64,000 nucleotides of DNA, taken from positions 1 to 64,000 of the forward strand of contig JBCBZW010000016.1 of the NCBI GenBank assembly GCA_039815145.1. Reading direction: 5' to 3'. Below are positions 52,809 to 62,505 of the stretch, one piece after another; the first letter of the stretch is position 1; every line of letters starts with the position of its first letter. Below the pieces are notes generated by a model. The model was not told the DNA's origin, did not search any database, and saw only the letters and a program-made list of their open reading frames with translations. Origin of the DNA: Pseudomonadota bacterium. Lineage in GTDB: Bacteria; Pseudomonadota; Gammaproteobacteria; Steroidobacterales; JBCBZW01. The position numbers and the translations under genes were made by a program.

Positions 52809-54839
52809 TCAGCCTGCCGCGGTCGCGGTGATGCCGGCGTCAGGTTCCGCCCCACCGTCGGCGTCGCGCTCGAACTTGGCCTGCGGGTCGAAGGCCTCAG
52901 CACTCACCGGCGCCTGGAACAGGTAGCCCTGGGCCGCCTGGCAGCCGAGCCCGCGCAAGGTGTTGAGCGCACCCTCGGTCTCCACCCCTTCGGCGATGAC
53001 GCTCATGCCAAGGGCCCGCGACATGGACAGGATGGAGGCGATGATCGCCAGGGGCCGCGCTTCTTCTTCGATGTTGCGGATCAACGATCGGTCGATCTTC
53101 AGCACCTTGAAGGGCAGGGCGTAGAGGTAGCTGAAGGACGAGTAGCCGGTGCCGAAGTCATCGAGCAGTAGGCGCACGCCGAGCTCCGCCAGGGCGTTCA
53201 AGTTGGTGATGCACGCCTCGTCTTCGCCGATGAAGGTGGTTTCGGTCATCTCGAGGTCGAGCTCGCTCGCCGCCATGCCCGTCTCCTCCAGCACCCGCGC
53301 GACTCGCTGCGAGAAGTCGGGCTCGGCGAGTTGACGCGGGGAGACGTTCACCGCGATGCGCAGCTTGTCGTTGCGGGCGCGGCGCTGCCATTCCAAGCAC
53401 TGCAGGCAGGCCTGGCGCAGCACCCATTCGCCCAGCTCGAGGATCATCCCGGTCTCCTCGGCGATGGGGATGAACTCGACCGGCGAAATCGGCCCGCGCT
53501 CGGGATGGGTCCAACGCAGGAGGGCCTCGGCGCTCTCGATCCGCTGCGTGCGCAGCTTCACCACCGGCTGGAAGTAGACCTGGAGCTGCTCCTGTTCGAT
53601 CGCCTGGCGCAGGTCACGCTGGATGCGCACGCGATCGGTGAGGCGGTCCTGGAGGGTGGAATCGAACACCCGCACGCGGTTCTTGCCCGCCCCCTTCGCG
53701 TCGTACATGGCGATGTCGGCGTTCTTCATGAGCGTGCTGGCGTCCGTACCATGCTCGGGGTACACGGCGACGCCGATGCTCGTGGTGACGCCCACCTGAT
53801 GGCCGTCGATGGTGATGGACTCGGCCACCCGCTCGATCATGTCCTGGCAGACGGCGTCGATGCGCTCGGGGTCATCGAGCCCGGTCAGCACCGCGGCGAA
53901 CTCATCGCCGCCGAAGCGTGCCACCGTGTCCTCACCGCGCACGCGCGCCGCCAGGCGCATCGCCGTGGTCATGAGGACGATATCACCCGCCGCGTGACCC
54001 AGGTCATCGTTGACGTTCTTGAACCCGTCGAGATCGAAGAACATCACCGCAAAGCCCACGCCCTCGCTCGACGTCGCCTGCTTGATGACGGCATCGAGCC
54101 GTTCCGTATAGAGCGTACGGTTGGGAAGGGCCGTCACCGAATCGATGTGGGCCAGCTGCTTGCTCAGCTGTTCGCTGCGCGCAAGGGCCTGGGCCGTCTC
54201 CTCCATGTCGCGCATGGAGCGGGTGATCGAGGTGCTGAGCAGCGCCAGGCACGCACCGACGATGCCGGCGCCTAGCAGCAACACCAGGCTGGTGGTGCGG
54301 GTCAGCAGCGAGAGCGTACGCGTCATCATGGCGTCGAAGGCCATGGCGGTGGGCACCAGTTCACCGGTGGTGTCGACCAGGGCGGCGCGCGCCTGGGCCT
54401 CGGTGAGGCGTTCAGCGCTCAGCGCATCCAGGGTCGCCAGGGCCTGCTCGACGCGCAGGGCGTTGTCCTGGCAGTGGGCGGTGAGCGCCTTGCTACCGGC
54501 CAGGCGCAGGATGAAGCGGCTGGAGGCGTCGACGCTGCGCACGCACTCCACGGGCGCTCGGCGCAGTTCGATCAGTCGCTCGCGCAGCTCCGAGGCAGGC
54601 AGGGCGGCCTCGCTCGGAGCGCGCAGGATCGCTTCCAGTTCGAGGGCTGCGTCTAGCTGGCGGGCGTTCACCTGCAGCAGGCTGACGCCGTGGTGGGTCT
54701 TCAGCAACCCCACCAGCACGCTGGCGACCAACAACGCGGCGAGCGGGATCCATAGGAGATAGAGGGGCGACAATCGACCGAAGCCGACCCCGAAAGCCCG
54801 AAACCGTTCCGGCAGGCGGAACCAGCGAGGCAACTGCAT
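52809..54839 (-). CDS. GGDEF-EAL dual c-di-GMP enzyme, membrane-anchored
   Basis: 676 aa from the ATG at 54839; the open frame reaches 54950. Two transmembrane helices (about 24-45 and 200-220) flank a ~150-residue periplasmic region of no recognised family. The GGDEF domain is intact (DLDGFKNVNDDLGHAAGD, ARFGGDEF) with an RxxD inhibitory site (RGED). The EAL domain is also intact: AEALLRW, ELDLEMTET, LLDDFGTGYSS, LKIDRSLI, IAEGVETEGAL. Sequence therefore allows both synthesis and hydrolysis; which wins must depend on the sensor or on GTP. The two c-di-GMP genes are convergent with only 27 bp between stops. Confidence 0.92.
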   Translation of the reverse strand: MQLPRWFRLPERFRAFGVGFGRLSPLYLLWIPLAALLVASVLVGLLKTHHGVSLLQVNARQLDAALELEAILRAPSEAALPASELRERLIELRRAPVECVRSVDASSRFILRLAGSKALTAHCQDNALRVEQALATLDALSAERLTEAQARAALVDTTGELVPTAMAFDAMMTRTLSLLTRTTSLVLLLGAGIVGACLALLSTSITRSMRDMEETAQALARSEQLSKQLAHIDSVTALPNRTLYTERLDAVIKQATSSEGVGFAVMFFDLDGFKNVNDDLGHAAGDIVLMTTAMRLAARVRGEDTVARFGGDEFAAVLTGLDDPERIDAVCQDMIERVAESITIDGHQVGVTTSIGVAVYPEHGTDASTLMKNADIAMYDAKGAGKNRVRVFDSTLQDRLTDRVRIQRDLRQAIEQEQLQVYFQPVVKLRTQRIESAEALLRWTHPERGPISPVEFIPIAEETGMILELGEWVLRQACLQCLEWQRRARNDKLRIAVNVSPRQLAEPDFSQRVARVLEETGMAASELDLEMTETTFIGEDEACITNLNALAELGVRLLLDDFGTGYSSFSYLYALPFKVLKIDRSLIRNIEEEARPLAIIASILSMSRALGMSVIAEGVETEGALNTLRGLGCQAAQGYLFQAPVSAEAFDPQAKFERDADGGAEPDAGITATAAG

Positions 54840-55057
54840 AGGGTGTTCCCAGACGCGTGCTATAGAGACCCCATCGGCGACGATAGAGCCCCCTTGAGAG
54901 CAAAGCCCCCGCACTAAGAAGCGCCTCACAATCTCGCGAATCGAGCACACATGGTCACGTTGCGCATAACGTGCCCATCCGGTGCACCACCCGTTCCTGG
55001 ATCCCTACGGCGCCCGCTGGCAAGCTGCACGCGAACCTCGCCCCCAGGAATCCACCT

Positions 55058-55714
55058 GTGACCCGTGCCCGCGACGACCAACACGCCACGCCACCTGAGA
55101 ACCCGTTCCTACGCCCCCATCCGGCGCGACGGATCTTCGCCGACCATCCAGCGCTGGTCGTCACCGTCGCCTACCTCGCCGCGTCGGTGATCGGTCTGAT
55201 GTTCAGCCTCGAGTTCTACCGCGAGTTCAACGTCAACGTCGTCAACTACTACCAGCTCACAGATTTCTTGATGGCCGTGCTGCGCGAACCTATCACCCTG
55301 GCCATGGCCTTGGGCGGGGCGCTGGTGACCTGGCTGGCAAGGGCCGCCCAGCATTGGGAATGGCGCTGGTTCGCCAAGCACGAGCCGCGCAGCTGGCCCC
55401 TGCGCGCTTACAAGCGCATCGCCGAGCGCTCGTGGGCCAATCCGTGGACGGACGGTGTGTTATTGCTGCTCTACGCCTGGGTGTTCGTGACCTGGTACGG
55501 CGGCTGGAAAGCCGATGCGATTCGGGCCGGAGAGGGCAAGGTGATCCAGATCGAGATGGGCGGTGAGCCGCGCGAGCGCGTCATGCTCGGCGCCAGCAAC
55601 GCCTTCCTGTTTCTCTACGACGCGGAGCACAGCCGCGTCGACGTGGTGCCGCACGAGAGCATCGAACGCGTCCTGGTATCGACCGAGCGCCAGGACAGAC
55701 AAGAAACGCCTTGA
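55058..55714 (+). CDS. Membrane protein of unknown function, three helices and a small C-terminal domain
   Basis: 218 aa from a GTG at 55058 with AGGA eight bases upstream. Hydrophobic helices at about 33-52 (VVTVAYLAASVIGLMFSLEF), 76-95 and 135-150 (GVLLLLYAWVFVTWYGGW). The last ~60 residues form a soluble region (GKVIQIEMGGEPRERVMLGASNAFLFLYDAEHSRVDVVPHESIERVLV) that reads like a small beta-rich domain. I do not recognise the family. It is convergent with the RND gene, with 6 bp between stops, and divergent from the GGDEF-EAL gene, so it stands alone. Confidence 0.7.
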   Translation: MTRARDDQHATPPENPFLRPHPARRIFADHPALVVTVAYLAASVIGLMFSLEFYREFNVNVVNYYQLTDFLMAVLREPITLAMALGGALVTWLARAAQHWEWRWFAKHEPRSWPLRAYKRIAERSWANPWTDGVLLLLYAWVFVTWYGGWKADAIRAGEGKVIQIEMGGEPRERVMLGASNAFLFLYDAEHSRVDVVPHESIERVLVSTERQDRQETP

Positions 55715-55720
55715 TCGGGC

Positions 55721-58700
55721 TCAGGTGCCCTTGAAGCTCACGCCAAAGAACAGCGAGTAGAGCAAGGGCACCACGCCCAAGGTGAGCACGGTCGCGAAGA
55801 GCAGGCCGAAGATGATGCTGATCGCCATCGGCTCCCACATAGGGCCGCCGCTCAGCCACAGGGGCAGCAACCCGCCCACGGTGGTGACCGTGGTCAACAG
55901 GATGGGCCGCAGGCGCGTCTGCGCCGAGCGCAGCACCGCGTCCGCCGGCGATAAGCCCTGCTCATCGATTTCGATGCGAATGCGATCGAGCAGCACGATG
56001 GCGTTGTTGATCACGATCCCCGCCAGGGAGATGATACCTAGCAAGGTCATAAAGCCCACGTAGGAGCGGGCGATAAGCAATCCCGCCACCACGCCGATGA
56101 GCCCTAAGGGAATCGTGATCAGGACGATCAGGGGCCGGCGCAAGCTGTTGAACTGCGCTACCAGCAAAAGCAGGATGATCAGCCCTGCGATCGGCAGCTT
56201 AGCGGCGATAGACGCGTTGGCCGTGCCCGAGGTTTCCGCCTCACCGCCGAACTCCCAGGCGTAGCCGAAGGGCCAGGTCTTCGCCTGCTCCTCCAGCCAG
56301 GGCCTGATGGCTGCATTCACTTCGGTGGCCGTGTACCCGGGCGCCAGCAGCGCCTCCACCGCCACCGTGCGCAAACGATCGCGATGGCGCACGATCGCGG
56401 GCTCCCACACCAGGCGCACCGTCGCCACATCGTCCAAGGGCACGTTGAGGCCGCTGGACTGGGCATACACGTTCACCGACGGCACCGCGCTGCCGCGCTT
56501 GGGCAGGCTGCCCACGGCGCCGCGCGAGCGGAGGATCACGGGGATCAGCTCATCGGCCTCGCGGTACTCGGTGGTCTCGAGGCCATCGAGGGCCGTTTGC
56601 AGGGAGAGCGCCACGTCCTGGTTGGTCACGCCGGCGAGGCGGGCCCGCGTCTCGTCCACCACCACCTGCAGCTTCTTCGATCGCATGCCCCAGTCGTCCG
56701 TTACCTGGCGGGCGCCGGGCACCTGCTCCAGCTGGACCTTCAGGGCATCGGCGATTCGGAACAGCTCCTCCGTGTCCCGCCCCGAGAGGCGCACGGAGAT
56801 CGGCGGCCAGGCCGGAGCACCGAGGGGCAGCGGGCGTATGGTCGGGTTCGCATCCGGGAATTCGTTCTCCAGGTACGCCTGCATCTGCGGCACGATGCGC
56901 GCCGAGATCTCCTCCACGCTGCTCGCCTCGCCGAGCACCATCGCGTAGTTCGGCGATGCAGGCTCCGGGTTGTAGGGCAGCAGGAACTTCGGCGCACCGG
57001 CGCCGACGAAGGTGCCCCATTGGGTCACACCGGGTTCCTCGTCGCGAGCGCTCAAGCGGTCGCGAACGAAGTCATCGAGGGCGTGCATGAGGGCGTCCAT
57101 GCGCTCGATGGGCGCGCTGTTCGGCAGCTCCACCTCCGCCGTGAACTGGGGTCGATCGTTATCCGGGAAGAAAATGTTGGGTACGTAGGCAAAGCCCTGC
57201 ATCGCCCCCCACCACACGGCCGCCACCAACCCGAGGGCGATCAAACGGTGGCGCAGGGCGAGCAGGAGCAAGGTGCGGTAGATGCCGTAGAAGCGTCCGC
57301 CGTACGGATCGCTGCCCTCTTCGCGGGCCTCGATGCGCAGGAAGCGGGAACACAGCAGCGGCACCATCGTGAGCGCGAGCACCCAAGAGCAGAGCAAGGT
57401 GATGGTCACCACGATGAACAGAGGCGCGGTGTACTCACCCGTGGACGACTCGGCGAGGTAGATGGGCAGAAAGGCGGCCGATGTGGTCAGCGAGGAGATC
57501 AGCAAGGGCAGGCGCAACTCGGCCGCCGCATTCAGGCTGGCGTCCCAGGCCGACTCCCCGGCCCCCATGCGCACCATCACCGACTCGGTCATGACGATGG
57601 CATTGTCGACCAACATGCCGAGGGCGATGATCAAGGCCGCCAGGGACATCTGATCGAGTCCCACGCCGATCGTCGACATGATCAGCAGGGCCGAGATCAT
57701 GGCCGCCGGAATGAGGCTGGCGACGATCAACCCCGTGCGCAGGCCGAGGAACACGAGCATCACCACCGCCACGATCAGCACGGCCTGCACGAGGCTGCCG
57801 GTGAACTCATCCACCTTGCGCTGGACCACCTTGGCCTGATCCAACAGCAACTCGAACTCCACCCCGATGGGATAGACGCTGCGCGCACGCTCGACCACGG
57901 CGCGAACGTCCTCTCCCATGTCGATGACGTTGCCGCCCTCGCGCAACGAGACGTGCAGGGAGAGGCCCGCCTCGCCGTTGTAGCGGAACAGCTCCTCGGG
58001 CGGATCGACGTAGCCCCGCTCGATGGAGACGATGTCCTGCAGACGGATCACGTCGTTGGAGCCGGGCACGTTGACGATCGTGCGCCCGAGCTCGTCGAGG
58101 GTTTGGAAGTTGCCGGACGGCTCGAGCAGCAGCTTCTCGTACTCGGTGATCAGATCGCCGCCGGGCAGGATGATGTTACGGCTGGTCAGAATGCTCTGCA
58201 GCTGCAGGGGCGAGAGGCCGAGCTCGGCCAGGCGCGCGTTGTCGTACTCGACGAAGATGCGCTCCTCCTGCGTGCCGAAGATATCCACCTTGGCCACGTT
58301 GTCGATGAGCAGGAGTTCATCGCGCACCTCTTCGGCGATGTCCTCGAGTTCGCGGTAGCTGAAGCCCTCGCCCACCATCGAGATGACCGTGCCGAAGACA
58401 TCGCCGAACTCATCATTGACGAAGGGGCCGATCACATCGTCAGGGAGGTTGCCCCGCGCAGAGTCGACCTTGCGCCGCAGCTTGTCCCAGATGGGACGCA
58501 TCTGGGTGTAGCTCTCCTTCACGTTGACGTAGATGACGGACACACCCGCCTTCGAGTCGCTGTTGATGTAATCGAGCTCGGGCATCTCCTGGATAGCCTC
58601 TTCGAGCTTGTCTGTGACCAGCTGCTCGACGCGCTCAGGGCTGGCGCCGGGGAACATGGTCTGCACCAGCGCCGTTCGGATGATGAAGCCGGGGTCCTCG

Positions 58701-58804
58701 TTGCGCGGCATGGACTGGTAGGCGGCGAGGCCTGCGAACAGCACCACCAAGAGGGCGACGAGCGTCACCCGATCTCGGGACATGGCCAGCTGGGTGATGT
58801 TCAC
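55721..58804 (-). CDS. RND-family efflux pump permease (HAE1-like)
   Basis: 1027 aa with the two-fold RND layout: a helix, a large periplasmic loop, six helices, repeated. Proton-relay segment: LIIALGMLVDNAIVMTESV, with one Asp of the usual Asp-Asp pair and Asn in the second place, as in many non-AcrB subfamilies. Other signatures include LFAGLAAYQSMPRNEDPGFIIR, MFPGASPERVEQLVTDKLEE and LLLLVAQFNSLRRPLIVLITIPLGLIGV. It exports amphipathic compounds in a tripartite complex with the adaptor (2-nt gap) and the outer-membrane channel encoded just upstream. The substrate cannot be read from sequence. Confidence 0.93.
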   Translation of the reverse strand: MNITQLAMSRDRVTLVALLVVLFAGLAAYQSMPRNEDPGFIIRTALVQTMFPGASPERVEQLVTDKLEEAIQEMPELDYINSDSKAGVSVIYVNVKESYTQMRPIWDKLRRKVDSARGNLPDDVIGPFVNDEFGDVFGTVISMVGEGFSYRELEDIAEEVRDELLLIDNVAKVDIFGTQEERIFVEYDNARLAELGLSPLQLQSILTSRNIILPGGDLITEYEKLLLEPSGNFQTLDELGRTIVNVPGSNDVIRLQDIVSIERGYVDPPEELFRYNGEAGLSLHVSLREGGNVIDMGEDVRAVVERARSVYPIGVEFELLLDQAKVVQRKVDEFTGSLVQAVLIVAVVMLVFLGLRTGLIVASLIPAAMISALLIMSTIGVGLDQMSLAALIIALGMLVDNAIVMTESVMVRMGAGESAWDASLNAAAELRLPLLISSLTTSAAFLPIYLAESSTGEYTAPLFIVVTITLLCSWVLALTMVPLLCSRFLRIEAREEGSDPYGGRFYGIYRTLLLLALRHRLIALGLVAAVWWGAMQGFAYVPNIFFPDNDRPQFTAEVELPNSAPIERMDALMHALDDFVRDRLSARDEEPGVTQWGTFVGAGAPKFLLPYNPEPASPNYAMVLGEASSVEEISARIVPQMQAYLENEFPDANPTIRPLPLGAPAWPPISVRLSGRDTEELFRIADALKVQLEQVPGARQVTDDWGMRSKKLQVVVDETRARLAGVTNQDVALSLQTALDGLETTEYREADELIPVILRSRGAVGSLPKRGSAVPSVNVYAQSSGLNVPLDDVATVRLVWEPAIVRHRDRLRTVAVEALLAPGYTATEVNAAIRPWLEEQAKTWPFGYAWEFGGEAETSGTANASIAAKLPIAGLIILLLLVAQFNSLRRPLIVLITIPLGLIGVVAGLLIARSYVGFMTLLGIISLAGIVINNAIVLLDRIRIEIDEQGLSPADAVLRSAQTRLRPILLTTVTTVGGLLPLWLSGGPMWEPMAISIIFGLLFATVLTLGVVPLLYSLFFGVSFKGT

Positions 58805-58806
58805 GC

Positions 58807-59913
58807 TCAGCGCTCCAGCAAGCGCACGACTTGATTGCTCTGAATGCGGCTAACGCCGGCGGTCACCACGAGTTCTCCGGGGGACAGGCCCTGTTGAATG
58901 GCCACCCCACCGGGGGTGAGCGCCCCCACCGTCACCTCGCGACGCAGGGCACGCCAGAGATCCCCCTCGTCCGGCTCCAGCACGAAGACGAACTTGCCCG
59001 CCGCGTCCTCGCCCACGGCCACCAGGGGCACCACCAACTCATCGCCGCTGGACTCGACGCCGATCTCGAAGATCACATCGCCCGCCATGCCCGAACGCAC
59101 CGCATCACACCCCTCGATCAGGGCCACGGTGACGGGGAAGGCAGACGAGCCGTTGCCCGAGGCCACCCCCACTTCGGTCACCGTCGCGGGAAACTGTCGG
59201 TCCTCGAGCGCGCCGATCACCACGGACACCGGATCACCCTCGCGCACGCGAGAGATCACCGTGCCCGGCACGCTCACCTGCACCTCGGGACACTCACCGC
59301 AATTCACCCGTACCACCAGCTGGCCGGCGGCCACGTTCTCGCTGGTCTTTACCGGCGTCTGCGCGACGGTGCATTCCTGGGGCGCACGCAAGCGCGTGTA
59401 GGAGAGCTGCAGGCGCGCCGCTTCGAGCTGCTGGGTAGCTTGGCGCACCTGGGCTGCCGCCGATTCGGACTGGGCCCGCGCGGCGTCGAGCTCACTGCGC
59501 GAGGCGTTGCGGTTCTCGTAGAGCCCCCGCGTGCGATCGTAGGAGGCGCGCGCGTTGCGCTCGTTGGCCTGGGCCGAGGCCAACCCCGCCTCCGCCTCCT
59601 GCCCCCGCACCTGATAGTCCGTGGGGTCGAGACGCGCGATAACCTGCTGCGGCGACACCGAATCCCCCACTTCCACCAGGAGATCGGTGACGGTGCCGCT
59701 CACCTTGAAGCTCAAGTTGCTCTCGAGCGCCGCCTGGGCGACGCCGGAGAAGGTGCGCACCTCCGCCGCATCGCGCGGCAGCACGCGCTCGTAGCGCACC
59801 GGTCGCACCACCGGCTCAGGGTCGGGTTGCGGCGCATCACACCCCGCCAGGAAGGGCAGGGGCAGGGCGGCGGCGACGAGCGCTGCACGCAGCCAGGCGT
59901 TGGCACGGATCAT
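58807..59913 (-). CDS. RND efflux periplasmic adaptor (membrane-fusion lipoprotein)
   Basis: 368 aa. The signal peptide has a clean lipobox FLAGC with Cys25. It then follows the usual adaptor order: barrel-sandwich part (FSGVAQAALESNLSFKVSGTVTDLLVEVGDSV), a coiled-coil hairpin (~95-165; NARASYDRTRGLYENRNASRSELDAARAQ), the second half of the lipoyl domain, a beta-barrel and a membrane-proximal domain ending LSPGELVVTAGVSRIQSNQVVRLLER. It bridges the inner-membrane pump and the TolC-like channel. The start overlaps the channel gene by 4 bp. An internal Cys pair (RVNCGECPEV) is unusual for this family. Confidence 0.92.
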   Translation of the reverse strand: MIRANAWLRAALVAAALPLPFLAGCDAPQPDPEPVVRPVRYERVLPRDAAEVRTFSGVAQAALESNLSFKVSGTVTDLLVEVGDSVSPQQVIARLDPTDYQVRGQEAEAGLASAQANERNARASYDRTRGLYENRNASRSELDAARAQSESAAAQVRQATQQLEAARLQLSYTRLRAPQECTVAQTPVKTSENVAAGQLVVRVNCGECPEVQVSVPGTVISRVREGDPVSVVIGALEDRQFPATVTEVGVASGNGSSAFPVTVALIEGCDAVRSGMAGDVIFEIGVESSGDELVVPLVAVGEDAAGKFVFVLEPDEGDLWRALRREVTVGALTPGGVAIQQGLSPGELVVTAGVSRIQSNQVVRLLER

Positions 59914-62312
59914 CGAGGTCTCTCCGGCGCGAGCGGCTGTACGCCGCGATCAGCGAAGTATTGCGCTAGGCGGGCGAACCAGGCTTCCAGGCCCTCCTGG
60001 CTCAGCACCGATTCGAAGCTGCCCGAGGCCCGGATCAGCTCCACGTAGTCCAACAGGAAGGCGTAGCGGGCTTCGGCCTGGGCCAGGTTGGCGGCCAAAG
60101 CGGCGTCCTGGGCGTTGACCAGGTCGGTGATGGACACGGCGCCCTGGGAATAGGCATCGGCGATCAGCTCCAGGTTTTCGGCCGCTGCCCGGGCCGCATC
60201 CCCCGAGAGCTCGATGGCCGGGTAGGAGCCTCCGGTCTGCTTCAGCGCTGCACGCGCGCGCGCCTCGACGCTCTGCGCCAGATCTGCACGCTGGGTCTGA
60301 ATCTGGTCGAGGGCGTGGGCGGACTGGGAACGGGCCGCCCGACGGGCGCCACCGGCGAACAGCGGCAAGCTCAGCTGCACCCCCACGTTCCAGCTCTCAT
60401 CGTCGAGGCCGGCGCCCGCGAAGTCCGAGCCTCGCCCGCCGCGCCCGAGGTTGCTCGAGCCGCTGCCGCCCACCGTGACCGAAGGAATGTAGAAGCTGCG
60501 TTTCTGCGCCAGCAGATCGCGCTCCTGGGCCGATTCCAGGGCATCGAACTGCGCCAGCTCGGGCGCCTGGCGCAGGGCGTCTTCGACCACGTACTCCTGG
60601 AAGGTCTCCCACACGATTGGGTTGTCGATGAAGCGGGTGAAGCGCGGGTCTTCCAAGGCCTGCAGCGGGCCCTGGGTACCCGCATCGGTGGTGGCCAGGG
60701 CGATCTGTTGCGGGCGATTCAGGACTCGACTCAGCTCCACTTCGGCCGCGCGGCGATCCGCTTCCGCGGCCAGGAGATCACGCTTGTCCGAGGCCAGCTC
60801 GCTTTCCCAGCGCAGCACGTCGCCGCGGCCGCTGATGCCGATACGCTCGCGGGTGCGCGCCAGCTCGAAGTTGGTGCGCGTGACCTCGAGGTTGGAGGCG
60901 CGCACGCGCTCCAGGGCCTTGGCCCGCAGCACGTTGAGGTAGGCGTTGGCGGCGAGCTGCAGCACGTCGAGGACGCGAGCGCGGTAGGCGTGGTCCTGCG
61001 AGTCGCGCAGGAAGCGCGAAACCACGAAGCCGGCGCGGACCTCCTCCGCGTAGATCACCTGCGAGACTTCGATGGTGGCGTCGGTGGTGCGCTCTGCGGC
61101 GAGGCCCGGCGCCGCCCGATCACCATCGATCTGGGTGCGACTGAGCGAGCTCGACACCTGCGGCAGCAACCCCGAGCGCGCCTGATCCACCGTGTCCTCG
61201 GCGATGCGCACATCGAGCTCGTCGGCGCGCAGCCCGAGGTTGCGATCCACCGCGTCGAGCATGGCGCCGATCAGGCTGAAGGCCTCGCCCTGGTCGGGCT
61301 CCACATCGTCGATTCGGATGGCATCGACCAGCACGGACCAGCGGGGCAGGAAGCCGATGGCCCGGGCCGAACGCATGTTGATGGATACCCGTTCGGCCTG
61401 GGGCAAGGCCACCTCCAGCGCTGACGCCGGCTCGCCGAGCAGGATCCGCTGCGCCATCAGGGCGATGCGGCGCGCGTAGCGCGTGAGGTCTTCGCTACCA
61501 CCGCCAGTGGCCAGCATCAGCCCTTCCTCCACCTGGGAGCGCCCGAGGAGGGAGAAGCTCGGCAGGCGTCGCGCGATCAGGCCATCGGCCAGCCCGCGCA
61601 TCTCGGCGCTGCTCAAACGGTTCAGGGGCGTGACGTACACGGCATCGACGCGCGCTGGCAGGCGCGTCAGCGCGTCCGCGGCCGAGTCGGTAACCGGGAT
61701 CACGTCCACGCTCACGGAGAAGGCGGTCTCGGTGGCCTTGGCGCGCTGGCGCAGTTCGGGAATCGACTCGAGGGTGAGGGCATCCACCAGCACCGCCAGG
61801 TGCTCAAAGGGACTGATGCGATAGAAGCTCTCCAGGTCCTGTTCCACCTCTCGCAGGCTCGTCACGTAGGTGAAATTCGCCTTACCACTGACCCCGGTCA
61901 CGAAGGGAAAATCCTGCAGGATGGCGTCAGCGACGCGGGCCGCGATCACCGGCTTGGGCAGGTTGTCGATGCGAGAGGCTTCGTGGGAGGCGACCAGGCC
62001 TAAGGTGATGATCAGGTCCACCTCGTCGTCGGCCAGCAGGCGTGCCAGGCCAGCGCGAACGCCCGCGAGGCGCCAGTCACCGTCGAGTTGCTTTGCCTGC
62101 GGAAAGAGTGGCTCCACATCGGGACGTAGGAGATCGACCATCTCACGCTGGATCGCGGGCAGTTGCGCGTTCGCGAGTTCATCGGGGCCGTCGATGAGCA
62201 CCCCGATCGTCACCGACTCCTGGGCCTGCGCGAGCGGTGCGATAGACATCGCCAAGCCCGTTAGCAGCGACAGGAAGACGGCCCGCAGGCGTAGCGCAGC
62301 AGAGCATTCCAT
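59910..62312 (-). CDS. TolC-family outer-membrane channel fused to an ABC-type substrate-binding domain
   Basis: 800 aa from the ATG at 62312 (a GTG at 62339 is possible), nearly twice the usual ~450. The N-terminus has a signal peptide ending APLAQA. Residues ~25-330 look like the periplasmic ABC_sub_bind (PF04392-type) fold: TIGVLIDGPDELANAQLP, VDLIITLGLVASHEASR, KPVIAARVA, VDAVYVTPLNRLSSAEMRGL, LPSFSLLGRSQVEEGLML. Residues ~350-800 form the TolC domain: long helical repeats such as VLDVLQLAANAYLNVLRAKALERVR, IGISGRGDVLRWESELASDKRDLL and GAVSITDLVNAQDAALAANLAQAEARYAFLLDYVELIRASG. The binding domain may capture cargo or sense a ligand at the channel mouth. Confidence 0.88.
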   Translation of the reverse strand: MECSAALRLRAVFLSLLTGLAMSIAPLAQAQESVTIGVLIDGPDELANAQLPAIQREMVDLLRPDVEPLFPQAKQLDGDWRLAGVRAGLARLLADDEVDLIITLGLVASHEASRIDNLPKPVIAARVADAILQDFPFVTGVSGKANFTYVTSLREVEQDLESFYRISPFEHLAVLVDALTLESIPELRQRAKATETAFSVSVDVIPVTDSAADALTRLPARVDAVYVTPLNRLSSAEMRGLADGLIARRLPSFSLLGRSQVEEGLMLATGGGSEDLTRYARRIALMAQRILLGEPASALEVALPQAERVSINMRSARAIGFLPRWSVLVDAIRIDDVEPDQGEAFSLIGAMLDAVDRNLGLRADELDVRIAEDTVDQARSGLLPQVSSSLSRTQIDGDRAAPGLAAERTTDATIEVSQVIYAEEVRAGFVVSRFLRDSQDHAYRARVLDVLQLAANAYLNVLRAKALERVRASNLEVTRTNFELARTRERIGISGRGDVLRWESELASDKRDLLAAEADRRAAEVELSRVLNRPQQIALATTDAGTQGPLQALEDPRFTRFIDNPIVWETFQEYVVEDALRQAPELAQFDALESAQERDLLAQKRSFYIPSVTVGGSGSSNLGRGGRGSDFAGAGLDDESWNVGVQLSLPLFAGGARRAARSQSAHALDQIQTQRADLAQSVEARARAALKQTGGSYPAIELSGDAARAAAENLELIADAYSQGAVSITDLVNAQDAALAANLAQAEARYAFLLDYVELIRASGSFESVLSQEGLEAWFARLAQYFADRGVQPLAPERPR

Positions 62313-62405
62313 GGCGAGGATCGTTCCCGGTGCGAGCACTCGGGGAGCCTAACCGCCTGCCCCGACGAACTCCAGCCGCGCTCTAAGCATGACAGCGAGA
62401 TGACA

Positions 62406-62435
62406 AGGGCCGCGAACGCATGCGTCCGCGGCCCT
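62406..62435 (-). terminator. Hairpin after the partial TonB receptor, possible terminator
   Basis: AGGGCCGCG (62406-62414) pairs with CGCGGCCCT (62427-62435), loop 12 bases. On the minus strand TTGTC follows, a poor U-tract. It lies 70 bp after the receptor stop and before the efflux operon start. Confidence 0.4.
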
Positions 62436-62505
62436 CACCGCTGGAAGGTGGGCGCGACCAAAAGAGGGAAGAGAGGGATGGCCGCGCCCGGGGGGGATTG
62501 TCGCG

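Noticed and set aside
56384-58834. 816-codon open frame on the plus strand opposite the RND permease gene
   Set aside because: Antisense frame in very GC-rich DNA; composition dominated by His, Gln, Arg, Glu and Asp with no domain signature, while the opposite strand is a full RND pump.
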